Below are positions 44,189 through 53,963 of a DNA stretch of 64,000 nt, one piece after another. The notes under the pieces are model-generated. The model searched no databases, was not told the origin of the DNA, and was given only the letters and a program-made list of their open reading frames with translations. The stretch covers positions 620,001 to 684,000 of the forward strand of contig JAYQNS010000002.1 in the NCBI GenBank assembly GCA_038144425.1, written 5' to 3'. Source of the stretch: Salivita marina. GTDB taxonomy: Bacteria > Pseudomonadota > Gammaproteobacteria > Pseudomonadales > Azotimanducaceae. The position numbers were made by a program, and so were the translations under genes. Numbering within the stretch: the stretch's first letter is position 1; each line of letters begins with the position of its first letter.

Positions 44189-45006
44189 GCGATTTGGGAT
44201 CGGAAAAGCTGCAAAAGGTCCTGGCCCGAGCCGGGCTCGGATCCCGCCGGGAGCTGGAAACCTGGATTAGGGAGGGGAGGGTCCGGGTGAACGGCGAGCA
44301 AGCCGAGCTGGGGCGTCGGGTGGGTTCCCGGGATCGCATTGAGGTCGACGGCAAGCTGATCGGTCGGGTCGATGATCAGGCGCCGGCCATACGCGTGCTG
44401 CTCTACAACAAGCCCGTGGGGGAACTGTGCACCCGCAAGGATCCGGAGGGTCGCCCCACCTGCTTTGATCGCCTGCCGCGGCTGAAGAGCGGGCGCTGGG
44501 TTGCCGTGGGTCGCCTGGATTACAACACCAGTGGCCTCCTGCTGTTTACCACGGACGGCGCGTTAGCCCACGGATTGATGCACCCCTCACAGGAAATCGA
44601 CCGGGAGTACGCGGTGCGGGTCCATGGTGATGTGGATGAGCTCGCGCTTGAACGGCTCCGTAAAGGCGTGATGCTTGAGGACGGGGAAGCTCGCTTCTCC
44701 GACGTCCAGTACTACGGCGGAGAAGGTACAAACCGGTGGTATCACGTGACCCTTATGGAGGGTCGCAATCGGGAAGTGCGGCGCCTGTGGGAATCCCAGA
44801 GCCTAGAAGTGAGCCGGCTGAAGCGCGTGCGCTTTGGGCCGCTGGTTCTGCCGTCGACGGTGCCCGCGGGGCGCTGGATGGAGCTGTTCCCCCAGGAAAT
44901 CGAAGCCCTCTACCGCATGCTCAAGCTGCCCATTCCCACTATCGAGGGGAAGCGGGGGCGCTTGGGTAAATCAAAGGTGCTCGTACCCTATCCCGGACTG
45001 GTTTAG
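44185..45006 (+). CDS. rluB: 23S rRNA pseudouridine synthase, RluB/RsuA family
   Basis: 273 residues from a GTG overlapping the scpB stop. An N-terminal S4 RNA-binding domain (LQKVLARAGLGSRRE) precedes the catalytic domain with Asp in GRLDYNTSGLLLFT and the EGRNREVRRL motif. RluB modifies U2605 of 23S rRNA; this scpAB-rluB order is common in gammaproteobacteria. The basic tail is short. Confidence 0.93.
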   Translation: MSDLGSEKLQKVLARAGLGSRRELETWIREGRVRVNGEQAELGRRVGSRDRIEVDGKLIGRVDDQAPAIRVLLYNKPVGELCTRKDPEGRPTCFDRLPRLKSGRWVAVGRLDYNTSGLLLFTTDGALAHGLMHPSQEIDREYAVRVHGDVDELALERLRKGVMLEDGEARFSDVQYYGGEGTNRWYHVTLMEGRNREVRRLWESQSLEVSRLKRVRFGPLVLPSTVPAGRWMELFPQEIEALYRMLKLPIPTIEGKRGRLGKSKVLVPYPGLV

Positions 45007-45020
45007 GCCCGAGCCCGGTC

Positions 45021-45794
45021 TCAGTTCAGGCCCAGCATGGCCCTGGCGTCGAGGGCTGCGCCATTGAGCGGGAAGTCCCGGGCGGCACCAAAGCACCACA
45101 GGTAAGCAGGAAGGAGGTCCTCGGGGGTCGGGAGGCTCATGGGGTCTTCCCCCGGAAAGGCCTGAGCCCGCATGTTGGTGCGCGTGCCGCCGGGGTTCAT
45201 GGACGCGAAGCGCACCTTCGAAAGATTTTCACCCTCATCGGCGAAGAGCTGCATCACCGCTTCCGTGCCGGCCTTGCTGATGGCGTAGGCGCCCCAATAG
45301 GCCCGGGGCTTCCGCCCCACGCCGGAGCTTGTGAAGAGCACGAGGGGATCCGTGCCCTCTTCCAGCACGGGCAGGAATGCCTGGGTGAGAAGAAAGGCGC
45401 TTTCAAGGTTCACGGTCATCACCTGAGAGAACGCGGCGGGGTCGTACTGGCTCAGGGGAAGGCGGGGCCCCAGCAGGCTGGCATTGTGCAAAAGCCCATC
45501 GAGGCGCCCAAACTGATTGCCAATGGCGTGGGCCAGCTGCTGGGCATGGTCCGCGCGAAAGCCCTCAAGATCCGTGGGCTGAAGGGTCGGTTCGGGATGG
45601 CCTGCGCTAACGATTTCATCAAAGAGACTTTCTAACCGCTCAAGGTTGCGAGCCAGGGCGATGACCGTTGCGCCGTGGGCGGCGAAGCCCTTAGCCAGGG
45701 CGCGACCGATGCCTTCCGTGGCGCCCGTAATGGCGATGATGCGGCCGGCCAGCAGGTCCGGAGCGGGGGTAAAGGTGTTCAGCGTTGGATTCAC
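45021..45794 (-). CDS. yciK: YciK-type short-chain dehydrogenase/reductase
   Basis: 257 residues, classical SDR: TGATEGIGRALAKGFAAHG for the cofactor, HNASLLG, the catalytic Ser in LFTSSGVGR and YAISKAG with Tyr and Lys. It matches YciK, a family of unknown substrate, and lies after ubiG as in Pseudomonas. The mupP phosphatase gene found between them there is missing; the gap is only 6 bases. Confidence 0.88.
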   Translation of the reverse strand: MNPTLNTFTPAPDLLAGRIIAITGATEGIGRALAKGFAAHGATVIALARNLERLESLFDEIVSAGHPEPTLQPTDLEGFRADHAQQLAHAIGNQFGRLDGLLHNASLLGPRLPLSQYDPAAFSQVMTVNLESAFLLTQAFLPVLEEGTDPLVLFTSSGVGRKPRAYWGAYAISKAGTEAVMQLFADEGENLSKVRFASMNPGGTRTNMRAQAFPGEDPMSLPTPEDLLPAYLWCFGAARDFPLNGAALDARAMLGLN

Positions 45795-45800
45795 AAGCGA

Positions 45801-46496
45801 TCACCGAGTGAAGTGCATGAGGTAGTTCACATCGGCTCGGGCGTTCAGCCAGGCCTTGCGGCGAATAGGATCGTAGTGGAGCCCAGCGATGCTCTGGAGC
45901 CGCAGCCCCGCCTTGCGCCCGAGGCCCGCGAGCTCCGATGGGCGCAGGAACTTCTCGTATTCGTGGGTACCCCGGGGCAGCAAGTTCAGAACGTACTCCG
46001 CCCCCACGACTCCAAAGAGCCAGGACTTTAGGGATCGGTTTAGGGTGGATAAAAACAAGTGGCCGCCGGGCTTTAGGCGCTCAGCGCAGGCGGCGACCAC
46101 CGCGCCCGGATCCGGGACATGCTCGAGCATTTCCAGGCAGGTGATCACGTCGAAGGGCCCTTCCTCTGCCCCGAGCCCTTCCACCGTGCTGTGGAGGTAG
46201 CGAATTTCGAGACCCCCATCGAGGGCGTGCAAGCGGGCCACGGTGAGGGGGCCCTCAGCGGCGTCCACCCCCGTGACCTCCGCGCCGTAGCGCGCCATGG
46301 CCTCGGAGACCAGTCCGCCGCCGCATCCCACGTCGAGAAGGCAGGCCCCCGCAAGGGGCGCGCGGTCGGCGATCCACTGGCAGCGAAGGGGATTAAGGTC
46401 GTGGAGGGGGCGGAAGTCCCCCTCCGGGTCCCACCAGCGGTGGGCCATGGCCTCAAATTTTGCCACTTCCTGAGGGTCGATGTTGTGCTGGGCCAT
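45801..46496 (-). CDS. ubiG: UbiG, ubiquinone biosynthesis O-methyltransferase
   Basis: 231 residues. FEAMAHRWWDPEGDFRPLHDLNP is the UbiG N-terminus, LLDVGCGGGLVSEAMA the SAM-binding motif I, and LEMLEHVPDP motif II. It performs both O-methylations in ubiquinone synthesis, supporting an aerobic respiratory life style. The ATG shares one base with the mtaD stop. Confidence 0.96.
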   Translation of the reverse strand: MAQHNIDPQEVAKFEAMAHRWWDPEGDFRPLHDLNPLRCQWIADRAPLAGACLLDVGCGGGLVSEAMARYGAEVTGVDAAEGPLTVARLHALDGGLEIRYLHSTVEGLGAEEGPFDVITCLEMLEHVPDPGAVVAACAERLKPGGHLFLSTLNRSLKSWLFGVVGAEYVLNLLPRGTHEYEKFLRPSELAGLGRKAGLRLQSIAGLHYDPIRRKAWLNARADVNYLMHFTR

Positions 46497-47835
46497 CAGG
46501 CGGCTCCCATGCGGTGTTTCCAGCGTTCGGCGCGGCGAACGAGGTCCGCCTCATCGAGGGTGGTGAGGTTTCCATCCTTCAAGACCGGTTTGCCGGCAAT
46601 CCAGCAGTGGCGCACGGCGCTATCGTTCAGGCTATAGGCCAGCTGGGCTTCGGGATGGTGAACCGGTTGAGCCTCAAGGCCCGCGAGGCTGATAGACACC
46701 ATATCGGCGTCGAAGCCCGGGGCCAGCTGGCCCCGGCGCTCATCCATAGCCAGGGCTTCCGCCCCCCCGCGGGTGGCCATGCGGAGGGCCTGGTGCGCTG
46801 GCAGGGCGGTGGCATCCCCAGCCACAGCCTTAGCCAGGAGTGCGCCGACCTGCAGCTCCCGGAGCATGGAGAGGGCGTTATTCGACGCCGCGCCGTCCGT
46901 CCCCAGGGCCACCCGAAGGCCGGCCTTTAGGAAGCGCGCCACGGGGGCAAAGCCGCTCGCCAGCTTTAGGTTCGATTGCGGACAGTGCACTACGGAAACG
47001 TTGTAGCGCTGGAGCCGCTCGAGGTCACCGTCGCTGACCTGGGTGAGGTGCACGGCCTGCAGCCGCGGAGAAAGGAGCCCGTAGCGCTCGAGGCTCGCCG
47101 TGGGTCGTTCGCCGTGCGCTTTCACGGCGTCCTCGACTTCGGCGGCCGTTTCCTGCAGATGGATCTGCACCGGCAAATCGAGCTCCTCGGCCAGGGTGGC
47201 GATGCGAATCATGTGTTCCGGCGCGAGGGCGTAGGTGGAGTGGGGGCCAAAAGCTATCTGGATCTGGTCGCTGTCCCGGTATTCGTCCCGCAGGGCCAAG
47301 GTTTTTCCCAGCCCTTCCTCCGCGCCGCTCGCCCAGGCCGTGGGGAATTGGATGAGGGGCAGCACAGCTGGGCGCGAAGGCCGGCCTTAAGGGCCACGGA
47401 GGCGGCCACCTCAGGGAAGAAGTACATGTCGCTAAAGGTGGTAGTGCCGCCCCGAAGCATCTCGGCGGCGGCGAGGGCCGTACCATCGGCGACAAATTCC
47501 GGATCCACAAAGCGCCCTTCTAAGGGCCAGATGCGCTCTTCGAGCCAGGGGCCGAGGGCCATGTCATCGGCGAAGCCCCGAAAGAGGCTCATGGCAGCGT
47601 GGCCATGGGCGTTAATAAAGCCCGGGAGGAGGGCCTGGCTGGGCAGAGCCTGGCGCGTGGCTTGGGGCCAGCGGGCGGTGACGGCATCCTGGGGACCCAC
47701 GGCGGCGATGCGATCGCCGGCGAGTGCGACCGCCCAGCCCTCCTGGCAAAAGGGGCCCTCATCGGTCATGGGGAGCACCCATTCGGGGCAGAGGACGGTG
47801 GTCACGGGAGCGGGGGTCCCTTCCGGGCCGGTCAT
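46496..47835 (-). pseudogene. mtaD: mtaD-like amidohydrolase (TRZ/ATZ, adenosine/methylthioadenosine deaminase type), frameshifted
   Basis: The frame from the ATG at 47835 carries the metal motif PGFINAHGHAAMSLFRG, where the first metal-binding His pair sits. It reads on to KAGLRAQL and then goes astray. The -1 frame continues VLPLIQFPTAWASG, then HSTYALAPEH, QIHLQETAAEVED, the VHLTQVSD metal His and the GTDGAASNNALSML Asp. One added G near 47365 restores a single protein of about 446 residues. It deaminates methylthioadenosine, S-adenosylhomocysteine or related purines. Neighbouring ubiG order agrees with Pseudomonas, where mtnA is also adjacent but is absent here. Confidence 0.87.
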
Positions 47836-48021
47836 GGCGTGTTTCCTTTCTCAAGGCGCCGAAGTATAGCGCAAAGTGCGGTTTCTTCGCCCGCCAGGAC
47901 AAGCACTTAGACGACTTTTCGGGGGCCGCTCGGGAGGCGCTTATGGTATGCTTTGCCCTGGCTTTGGGCCGCTCTTAAAAAGGGCCTCTGGGGTCTTCAA
48001 GAAATCCTAAGCGAGTATTGA
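47836..48021. promoter_or_regulatory. Divergent mtaD-gyrA intergenic region
   Basis: A 186-base gap must hold promoters for both directions. On the gyrA side a TATGGT/TATGCT element (about 47943-47953) could be a -10 site, but no good -35 partner is seen. Nothing else recognisable. Confidence 0.35.
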
Positions 48022-50589
48022 ATGTCAGAGCTTGGCAAGGAAGTTTTACCCGTCAATATCGAGGACGAGCTGCGCCAGTCCTACCTCGACTACGCCATGA
48101 GTGTCATTGTTGGTCGGGCTTTGCCCGACGTCCGGGACGGGCTGAAACCGGTGCACCGCCGGGTGCTTTTCGCCATGAGCGAACTGAACAACACCTATAA
48201 CCGCCCCTACATGAAATCGGCGCGGGTGGTGGGCGAGGTCATCGGTAAATACCACCCTCACGGGGATTCCGCGGTATACGACACCATCGTGCGCATGGCC
48301 CAGGATTTCTCCATGCGCTACCTCCTGGTGGACGGGCAGGGGAACTTCGGTTCCGTGGACGGGGATCCCCCGGCGGCCATGCGTTATACGGAAGTGCGCA
48401 TGTCGAAGATGGCCGATCCGCTCCTTGCGGATCTGGACAAGGAAACGGTGGATTTCGTCGCCAACTATGACGAAACGCTTCACATGCCCGCCGTGCTCCC
48501 TACCCGCGTGCCCCATCTCTTGGTAAACGGCTCCTCCGGCATTGCCGTGGGCATGGCGACGAACATTCCGCCCCATAACCTGACGGAAGTGGTCAACGCC
48601 TGCATCGCGCTCATCGATGATGACAGCCTGTCCATCGACGATCTCATGAACATTGTCACGGGCCCGGACTTCCCCACGGCGGGCATCATTAATGGCCGCG
48701 CAGGCATTGTGCAGGCCTATAAGACCGGTCGCGGTCGCATCTACGTGCGGGCCCGGGCGGAAGTGCTCGTGGATGAGAAAGCGAACCGGGAAACGATCCT
48801 CATCACCGAGCTGCCCTACATGCTGAACAAGGCGCGGCTCATCGAGAAGATCGCCGAGCTGGTGAAGGAAAAGCGCATCGAGGGCATCAGCGAGCTCCGG
48901 GATGAATCGGACAAGGACGGCCTTCGCGTGGTGATTGAGCTGCGCCGGGGTGAGTCCGGGGAAGTGGTGCTGAACAACCTCTACGCCCAAACCCAACTTC
49001 AGTCGGTCTTTGGGATTAACTGCGTGGCCCTCGTCGATGGCGAGCCGAAGATCCTCAACCTGAAGGAAATGCTCGAGGCCTTCCTTCGCCACCGCCGGGA
49101 GGTCGTCACTCGACGCACCATTTACCTGCTTCGAAAAGCTCGAGAGCGGGGCCACATTCTGGAAGGACAGGCCGTTGCGCTGTCGAACATCGATGAAGTC
49201 ATCGCGCTGATTAAGGCGTCTCCCACGCCTGCGGATGCGCGGGAAGCGCTTTGCGGCCGGGGCTGGGCCTCCGACACCGTGGGTCGCTTGCTCTCTCGAA
49301 CCGGCGCCGAAGCCTGCCGCCCCGATGACCTCGAGCCTCACTATGGGTTCCGTGACGGTCAGTACTGGCTGTCTCCGCAGCAGGCCCAGGCCATTCTCGA
49401 TCTCCGCCTGAACCGCCTCACCAGCATGGAGCAGGACAAGCTCATCGAAGAATACGAAGGGCTGTTAGAAGAGATTGCCGGCTACCTCGAGATCCTCCGG
49501 GAGCGGGCCCGTCTGCTTGCCGTGATTCGGGAAGAGCTCGTGGCGATTCTCGAGCAGTATGGCGACGAGCGGCGCACGGAAATTCGCGGCAGCTTCGAAG
49601 ACCTCACCTACGAAGACCTCATCGAAGAAGAGGATATGGTGGTGACGGTCTCGAACCGGGGTTATGCCAAGGCTCAGCCCCTTACGAGCTATGAGGCCCA
49701 GCGCCGGGGCGGTCGCGGGAAGGCCGCCACCTCCGTGAACGAAGAGGATTTCGTCGAGCACCTGCTGGTGGCGAATTCCCACGACACCATTTTGTGTTTT
49801 ACCAACCGGGGCAAGGTGTACTGGCTGAAGGTGTATCAGTTCCCCCAGGGCTCCCGCACCTCCCGGGGCCGCCCGGTGGTGAACATTCTCCCCCTGGCGG
49901 AAAACGAACGCATTACCACGCTCCTGCCGGTGAGGGAGAACGAAGACCAGGGCTTCATCTTCATGGCCACGGCCAATGGCACGGTGAAGAAGACGCCCAT
50001 CGATCAATTTTCTCGGCCCCGGTCCGTGGGCCTCATCGCCATCGACCTTGAGGAGGACAACCACCTCGTGCGCGCGGTCTACACCGACGGCACGCGGGAC
50101 GTCATGCTTCTCACTTCCTCGGGCAAGGCCGTGCGCTTTAAGGAATCGGACGTGCGGGCCATGGGACGGACGGCGCGGGGCGTGCGCGGGGCGAAGCTCG
50201 GCAACGGCCATCGCATCATCGCCTGCATTGTCCCCGATCCCGGCACCATGATTCTCACGGCTAGCGCTCACGGCTATGGCAAGCGCTCCCAAGTTGAAGA
50301 CTTCCCCCTGCGGGGCCGGGGCGGGCAGGGCGTCATCGCCATGCAAACCTCGGAGCGCAACGGCGACGTGGTGGGCGCCGTACAGGTGGGTGAGAGCGAT
50401 GAAATCATGCTGATTTCTAACCAGGGCACGCTGGTGCGGACCCGAGCGGAGGAGATCTCCGTGCTCGGTCGCAACACGCAGGGGGTCCGCCTGATCAACC
50501 TTCGCGACGGCGAGCAGCTTGTGGGCCTTGAGCGCATTGTCGAAACGGAAGAGGAAGACTCTGATCACCAAGAGGAATCTGAAGAGTGA
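48022..50589 (+). CDS. gyrA: DNA gyrase subunit A
   Basis: 855 residues. The catalytic Tyr lies in AAMRYTEVRM; the quinolone-resistance region reads HPHGDSAVYDTI, with the Ser and Asp of sensitive enzymes. The GyrA-box QRRGGRGK, needed for DNA wrapping, is present, followed by the beta-pinwheel and an acidic tail. With GyrB it introduces negative supercoils. It starts the aromatic/serine supraoperon, and its TGA overlaps the serC GTG (GTGA). Confidence 0.98.
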   Translation: MSELGKEVLPVNIEDELRQSYLDYAMSVIVGRALPDVRDGLKPVHRRVLFAMSELNNTYNRPYMKSARVVGEVIGKYHPHGDSAVYDTIVRMAQDFSMRYLLVDGQGNFGSVDGDPPAAMRYTEVRMSKMADPLLADLDKETVDFVANYDETLHMPAVLPTRVPHLLVNGSSGIAVGMATNIPPHNLTEVVNACIALIDDDSLSIDDLMNIVTGPDFPTAGIINGRAGIVQAYKTGRGRIYVRARAEVLVDEKANRETILITELPYMLNKARLIEKIAELVKEKRIEGISELRDESDKDGLRVVIELRRGESGEVVLNNLYAQTQLQSVFGINCVALVDGEPKILNLKEMLEAFLRHRREVVTRRTIYLLRKARERGHILEGQAVALSNIDEVIALIKASPTPADAREALCGRGWASDTVGRLLSRTGAEACRPDDLEPHYGFRDGQYWLSPQQAQAILDLRLNRLTSMEQDKLIEEYEGLLEEIAGYLEILRERARLLAVIREELVAILEQYGDERRTEIRGSFEDLTYEDLIEEEDMVVTVSNRGYAKAQPLTSYEAQRRGGRGKAATSVNEEDFVEHLLVANSHDTILCFTNRGKVYWLKVYQFPQGSRTSRGRPVVNILPLAENERITTLLPVRENEDQGFIFMATANGTVKKTPIDQFSRPRSVGLIAIDLEEDNHLVRAVYTDGTRDVMLLTSSGKAVRFKESDVRAMGRTARGVRGAKLGNGHRIIACIVPDPGTMILTASAHGYGKRSQVEDFPLRGRGGQGVIAMQTSERNGDVVGAVQVGESDEIMLISNQGTLVRTRAEEISVLGRNTQGVRLINLRDGEQLVGLERIVETEEEDSDHQEESEE

Positions 50590-51668
50590 AGCGCGCCTTT
50601 AACTTTTCCGCTGGCCCTGCCGCACTGCCCACTGCTGTGCTTGAGCGAGCGCAGCGAGAACTCCTGGATTTCCAAGGGACGGGGATGTCCATCATGGAGG
50701 TCAGCCACCGGGGTTCCACCTTCCTCGCCGTAGCCGAAGCGGCGGAGGCGCGGCTGCGCTCCCTCGCCGGTATCTCGGACGAGTACGCCGTGCTTTTCCT
50801 TCAGGGCGGGGCCACCATGCAGTTTTCTGCCGTGCCCCTCAATCTCTCCGCCCCGGGGCAGACCGTGGCTTACGTGAACACTGGGGCTTGGTCAAAAAAG
50901 GCCATTAAGGAAGCGGGGCGCTACGCCAATGTTGTGGTGTCGGCGAGCAGCGAAGGTGAGAACTTCACCACGATTCCCGAGCGCGATAGCTGGAACGTCC
51001 CGTCCGATGCGGCCTACTTGCACGTGTGCACCAACGAGACCATCGGCGGAGTGGAGTTTCCTGCGGCCCCCGATGCCGGGGGCGTGCCCCTGGTAGGGGA
51101 TTTCTCCTCGACTATCCTGTCGCGGCCCTTCGATGTGAACGCCTGGGATGTGATTTACGCCGGGGCCCAAAAAAACGTCGGGCCCGCGGGGCTAACGCTG
51201 GTGATCGTAAAGCGGGAGCTCCTCGATCGCGCGCGCAGCGATATTCCTGCCCTGCTGGCTTGGAAAGGCTTCGCTGACGAAGACTCCATGCTCAATACGC
51301 CGCCAACCTTTTCCTGGTACCTCGCCGGGCTTGTGTTTGAGTGGATCGAGCAGGAGGGCGGCCTTGAGGTAATGGCCGAGCGCAATGAGCGCAAGGCGAA
51401 TACCCTCTATGCGGCCATCGACGCCTCGGATTTTTATACCGCCCCGGTGGCCGAGGCCTATCGGTCCTGGATGAACGTGCCCTTCACCTTGCCCGATCCC
51501 AGCCTCGATAAGCCCTTCCTGGCCGGCGCCGAAGCCGCGGGGCTGATGAACCTTAAGGGGCATCGGAGCGTGGGGGGTATGCGAGCCAGCCTCTACAACG
51601 CGGTAGGCCAGGATGCAGTGGATGCGCTGGTGGCCTTCATGGCTGATTTTGAAGCGAGCCATGGCTAG
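50586..51668 (+). CDS. serC: Phosphoserine aminotransferase
   Basis: 360 residues from the GTG at 50586. FNFSAGPAALP at the start, TNETIGGVEF, DFSSTILSRPFDV and the Schiff-base lysine in YAGAQKNVGPAG are diagnostic. It uses PLP to make phosphoserine (and the pyridoxine precursor 4-phosphohydroxythreonine), following SerA. The coding end overlaps pheA by 8 bases. Confidence 0.97.
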   Translation: MKRAFNFSAGPAALPTAVLERAQRELLDFQGTGMSIMEVSHRGSTFLAVAEAAEARLRSLAGISDEYAVLFLQGGATMQFSAVPLNLSAPGQTVAYVNTGAWSKKAIKEAGRYANVVVSASSEGENFTTIPERDSWNVPSDAAYLHVCTNETIGGVEFPAAPDAGGVPLVGDFSSTILSRPFDVNAWDVIYAGAQKNVGPAGLTLVIVKRELLDRARSDIPALLAWKGFADEDSMLNTPPTFSWYLAGLVFEWIEQEGGLEVMAERNERKANTLYAAIDASDFYTAPVAEAYRSWMNVPFTLPDPSLDKPFLAGAEAAGLMNLKGHRSVGGMRASLYNAVGQDAVDALVAFMADFEASHG

Positions 51669-52782
51669 GGACGGGGCCTCTCAAGAGGCGGATGCCCTCG
51701 CGGCCCTTCGCGCGGAAATCGACCGCCTCGATAGCGAGCTCCTTGAACGTTTCAATGCCCGAGCCCGGGCCGCAGAAGCCGTAGCTGAGGTGAAGCGCCG
51801 CTTTGCCGATCTTGGCACCCAGGATGCTTTGGCTTTTTACCGCCCCGAGCGAGAAGCGGCAGTGCTCGCTCGGCTTCAGGCGGCGAACCCCGGCCCCCTC
51901 TCGAATGACGTGATTGCGGGCCTTTTCCGGGAAGTGATGTCGGCTTGCCTGGCTCTAGAAGCCCCCCAGCGGGTGGCCTACCTGGGCCCAGAGGGAACCT
52001 TTACGGAGCAGGCCGCGGAGCGGCACTTCGGTACCTTTGCGGACTTCCGCCCGGCGCCCTCTATTACGGAGGTATTCCGCGCGGTTGAGGCGGGGCAAGC
52101 GGACTTCGGCGTGGTCCCCGTGGAGAACTCTACGGAAGGCGTGGTGAATCAGTCCCTCGACGCGCTGCTCGCCACGCCTCTGACCATTGTGGGCGAGCTC
52201 GAACTGCCCATTCACCAGCACTTTTTGCTTCACCCCGAGGCCTCCCTAGAGGGGTTGACCGCGGTGTGGTCCCATCCCCAATCCCTCGCCCAGTGCCGAG
52301 GGTGGCTCGACCGGCACTGGCCCGAGCTCACTCGCGTACCTGCGGCCAGCAATGGTGAGGCAGCCGCGCAGGTGGCGAAGAACCCGCAGCTGGCAGCCCT
52401 TGCCGGCGATCCCGCACAGAAACGCTATGGCCTCCGCGCCGAAGCGCGCTGCGTGGAAGATGCCCCGGACAACTGCACCCGCTTCTTCGTGCTGGGGCGT
52501 CAAGCCGTGGCGCCCTCCGGAGACGATCGCACCTCGCTGGTGGTGACCACGAAAAACGAGCCTGGCGCCCTCCTGCGGGCCCTAGAGCCGTTCGGTGCCG
52601 CGGAGGTGAATCTGCTCCGCGTGGAGTCCCGGCCTGCTCGGCTCGGCCAATGGACCTACGCCTTTTTTGTGGATTTGGAGGGGCACCGGGAGGATGAAGC
52701 GGTGCGGGGGGCGCTTGGCGCCGTGGAAGCGCTCGCCTTAGATTTGCGCGTGCTCGGCTCCTATCCCCGGCCCCAGCGCTAG
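51661..52782 (+). CDS. pheA: P-protein: chorismate mutase / prephenate dehydratase
   Basis: 373 residues from the ATG at 51661. Residues 10-95 are an AroQ-type chorismate mutase helix bundle. Residues 104-280 are prephenate dehydratase (VAYLGPEGTFTEQAA, VPVENSTEGVVN, and the catalytic Thr-Arg-Phe in NCTRFFVLG). The C-terminal ACT domain (LVVTTKNEPGALLRAL and the ESRPAR motif) gives phenylalanine feedback inhibition. Confidence 0.97.
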   Translation: MARDGASQEADALAALRAEIDRLDSELLERFNARARAAEAVAEVKRRFADLGTQDALAFYRPEREAAVLARLQAANPGPLSNDVIAGLFREVMSACLALEAPQRVAYLGPEGTFTEQAAERHFGTFADFRPAPSITEVFRAVEAGQADFGVVPVENSTEGVVNQSLDALLATPLTIVGELELPIHQHFLLHPEASLEGLTAVWSHPQSLAQCRGWLDRHWPELTRVPAASNGEAAAQVAKNPQLAALAGDPAQKRYGLRAEARCVEDAPDNCTRFFVLGRQAVAPSGDDRTSLVVTTKNEPGALLRALEPFGAAEVNLLRVESRPARLGQWTYAFFVDLEGHREDEAVRGALGAVEALALDLRVLGSYPRPQR

Positions 52783-52838
52783 CGGCGATAACGATTACGC
52801 TCACCTATTTCACGGGTACCACAAGGACAGCACACAGC

Positions 52839-53960
52839 ATGGCAGCACAGGCACTCGACCTCCTTCTTCAGCAGGCGCGCCCGGAAATTCGGGCCATGCA
52901 TCCCTACGAGCCGGGGAAGCCGGTGGAAACCCTGGAGCGGGAGCTTGGCATTCGGGAAGCCATTAAGCTGGCGAGTAACGAGAACCCCCGCGGCCCCGGG
53001 GCAAGCGTTCGCGAGGCCTTGGCTCGCGAGGCCGCCGATTTATCCCGCTATCCCGATGGCAGCGCCCACGCGTTCCGGGAGAAGCTGGCGGCGCAGCAGG
53101 GCCTCCACCCAGATCAGATCCTTCTTGGCAACGGCTCGAACGATGTGCTTGAGCTCATTGCTCGGGTGTTCCTAGCCCCGGGTAGGAAGGGGGTGATCGA
53201 TCAGTACGCTTTCGTCGTTTATCCCCTGGCCATTGCCGGGGCCGGGGGCACGGTTTGCGCCGTTCCCTCGAAGGCTTACGGCCACGACCTTCCGGCCATG
53301 GCCGCCGCCGTAGACGACAGCACGCAGCTCGTGTTCATCGCGAATCCAAACAATCCTACGGGGACCGTAGCCTCCCTCACGGAGATCGAAGGCCTGCTTC
53401 AGGCCGTGCCGTCTAGGGTGCTCGTGGTGGTAGATGAAGCCTACTGCGAATATCAGCATCGCTCGGCGTCGGGGACGGCCCTGTCCCTGTTGCCCCGCTA
53501 TCCGAATTTGGTCGTAACCCGAACTTTTTCGAAGATCTATGGCCTTGCGGCGCTCCGCCTCGGCTACGCCGCGGCGGCGCCGGAGATCGTCAGCCTTCTT
53601 AATCGCCTTCGCCAGCCCTTCAACGTGAACAGCCTGGCCCTCGCCGGGGGCCTGGCGGCCCTCGATGATCATGACTACGTGGAAGAAAGTCGTCGTCTCA
53701 ATGCGGAAGGGCTCCAGACCCTGGAAAGGGCTATGGCTGAGCGGGCCATCCCTTTTATTCCGAGTGCGGGAAACTTCCTGACCGTCGAAGTGGGGGCGGC
53801 CAAGGCGTATTACGATGCGCTTCTGCGGGAGGGCGTTATCGTGCGCCCCGTGGGGGGTTACGGCCTTACCCAGCACCTGCGGGTGAGCGTGGGTATGCCG
53901 GAGGAGATGGCCCGCTTCCTCGCGAGCTTTGATCGCGTTCACGCGCAGCTGGCGGCCTAG
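52839..53960 (+). CDS. hisC: Histidinol-phosphate / aromatic amino-acid aminotransferase
   Basis: 373 residues, PLP fold type I. LASNENPRGPG at the start, NPNNPTGTV, VDEAYCEY and the cofactor lysine in TFSKIYGLAALRLGY. Placed between pheA and tyrA it probably transaminates phenylpyruvate or 4-hydroxyphenylpyruvate and/or imidazole acetol phosphate, as HisC2 of Pseudomonas. The TAG ends 3 bases before tyrA. Confidence 0.93.
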   Translation: MAAQALDLLLQQARPEIRAMHPYEPGKPVETLERELGIREAIKLASNENPRGPGASVREALAREAADLSRYPDGSAHAFREKLAAQQGLHPDQILLGNGSNDVLELIARVFLAPGRKGVIDQYAFVVYPLAIAGAGGTVCAVPSKAYGHDLPAMAAAVDDSTQLVFIANPNNPTGTVASLTEIEGLLQAVPSRVLVVVDEAYCEYQHRSASGTALSLLPRYPNLVVTRTFSKIYGLAALRLGYAAAAPEIVSLLNRLRQPFNVNSLALAGGLAALDDHDYVEESRRLNAEGLQTLERAMAERAIPFIPSAGNFLTVEVGAAKAYYDALLREGVIVRPVGGYGLTQHLRVSVGMPEEMARFLASFDRVHAQLAA

Positions 53961-53963
53961 GGT

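Noticed and set aside
48240..48300. Quinolone-resistance change in gyrA
   Set aside because: The region reads GDSAVYD with Ser and Asp of sensitive enzymes.
48046..49341. 431-codon open frame opposite gyrA (and another at 49465-50571)
   Set aside because: Antisense shadows of gyrA; composition is His/Val-rich as expected from reverse reading of its codons.
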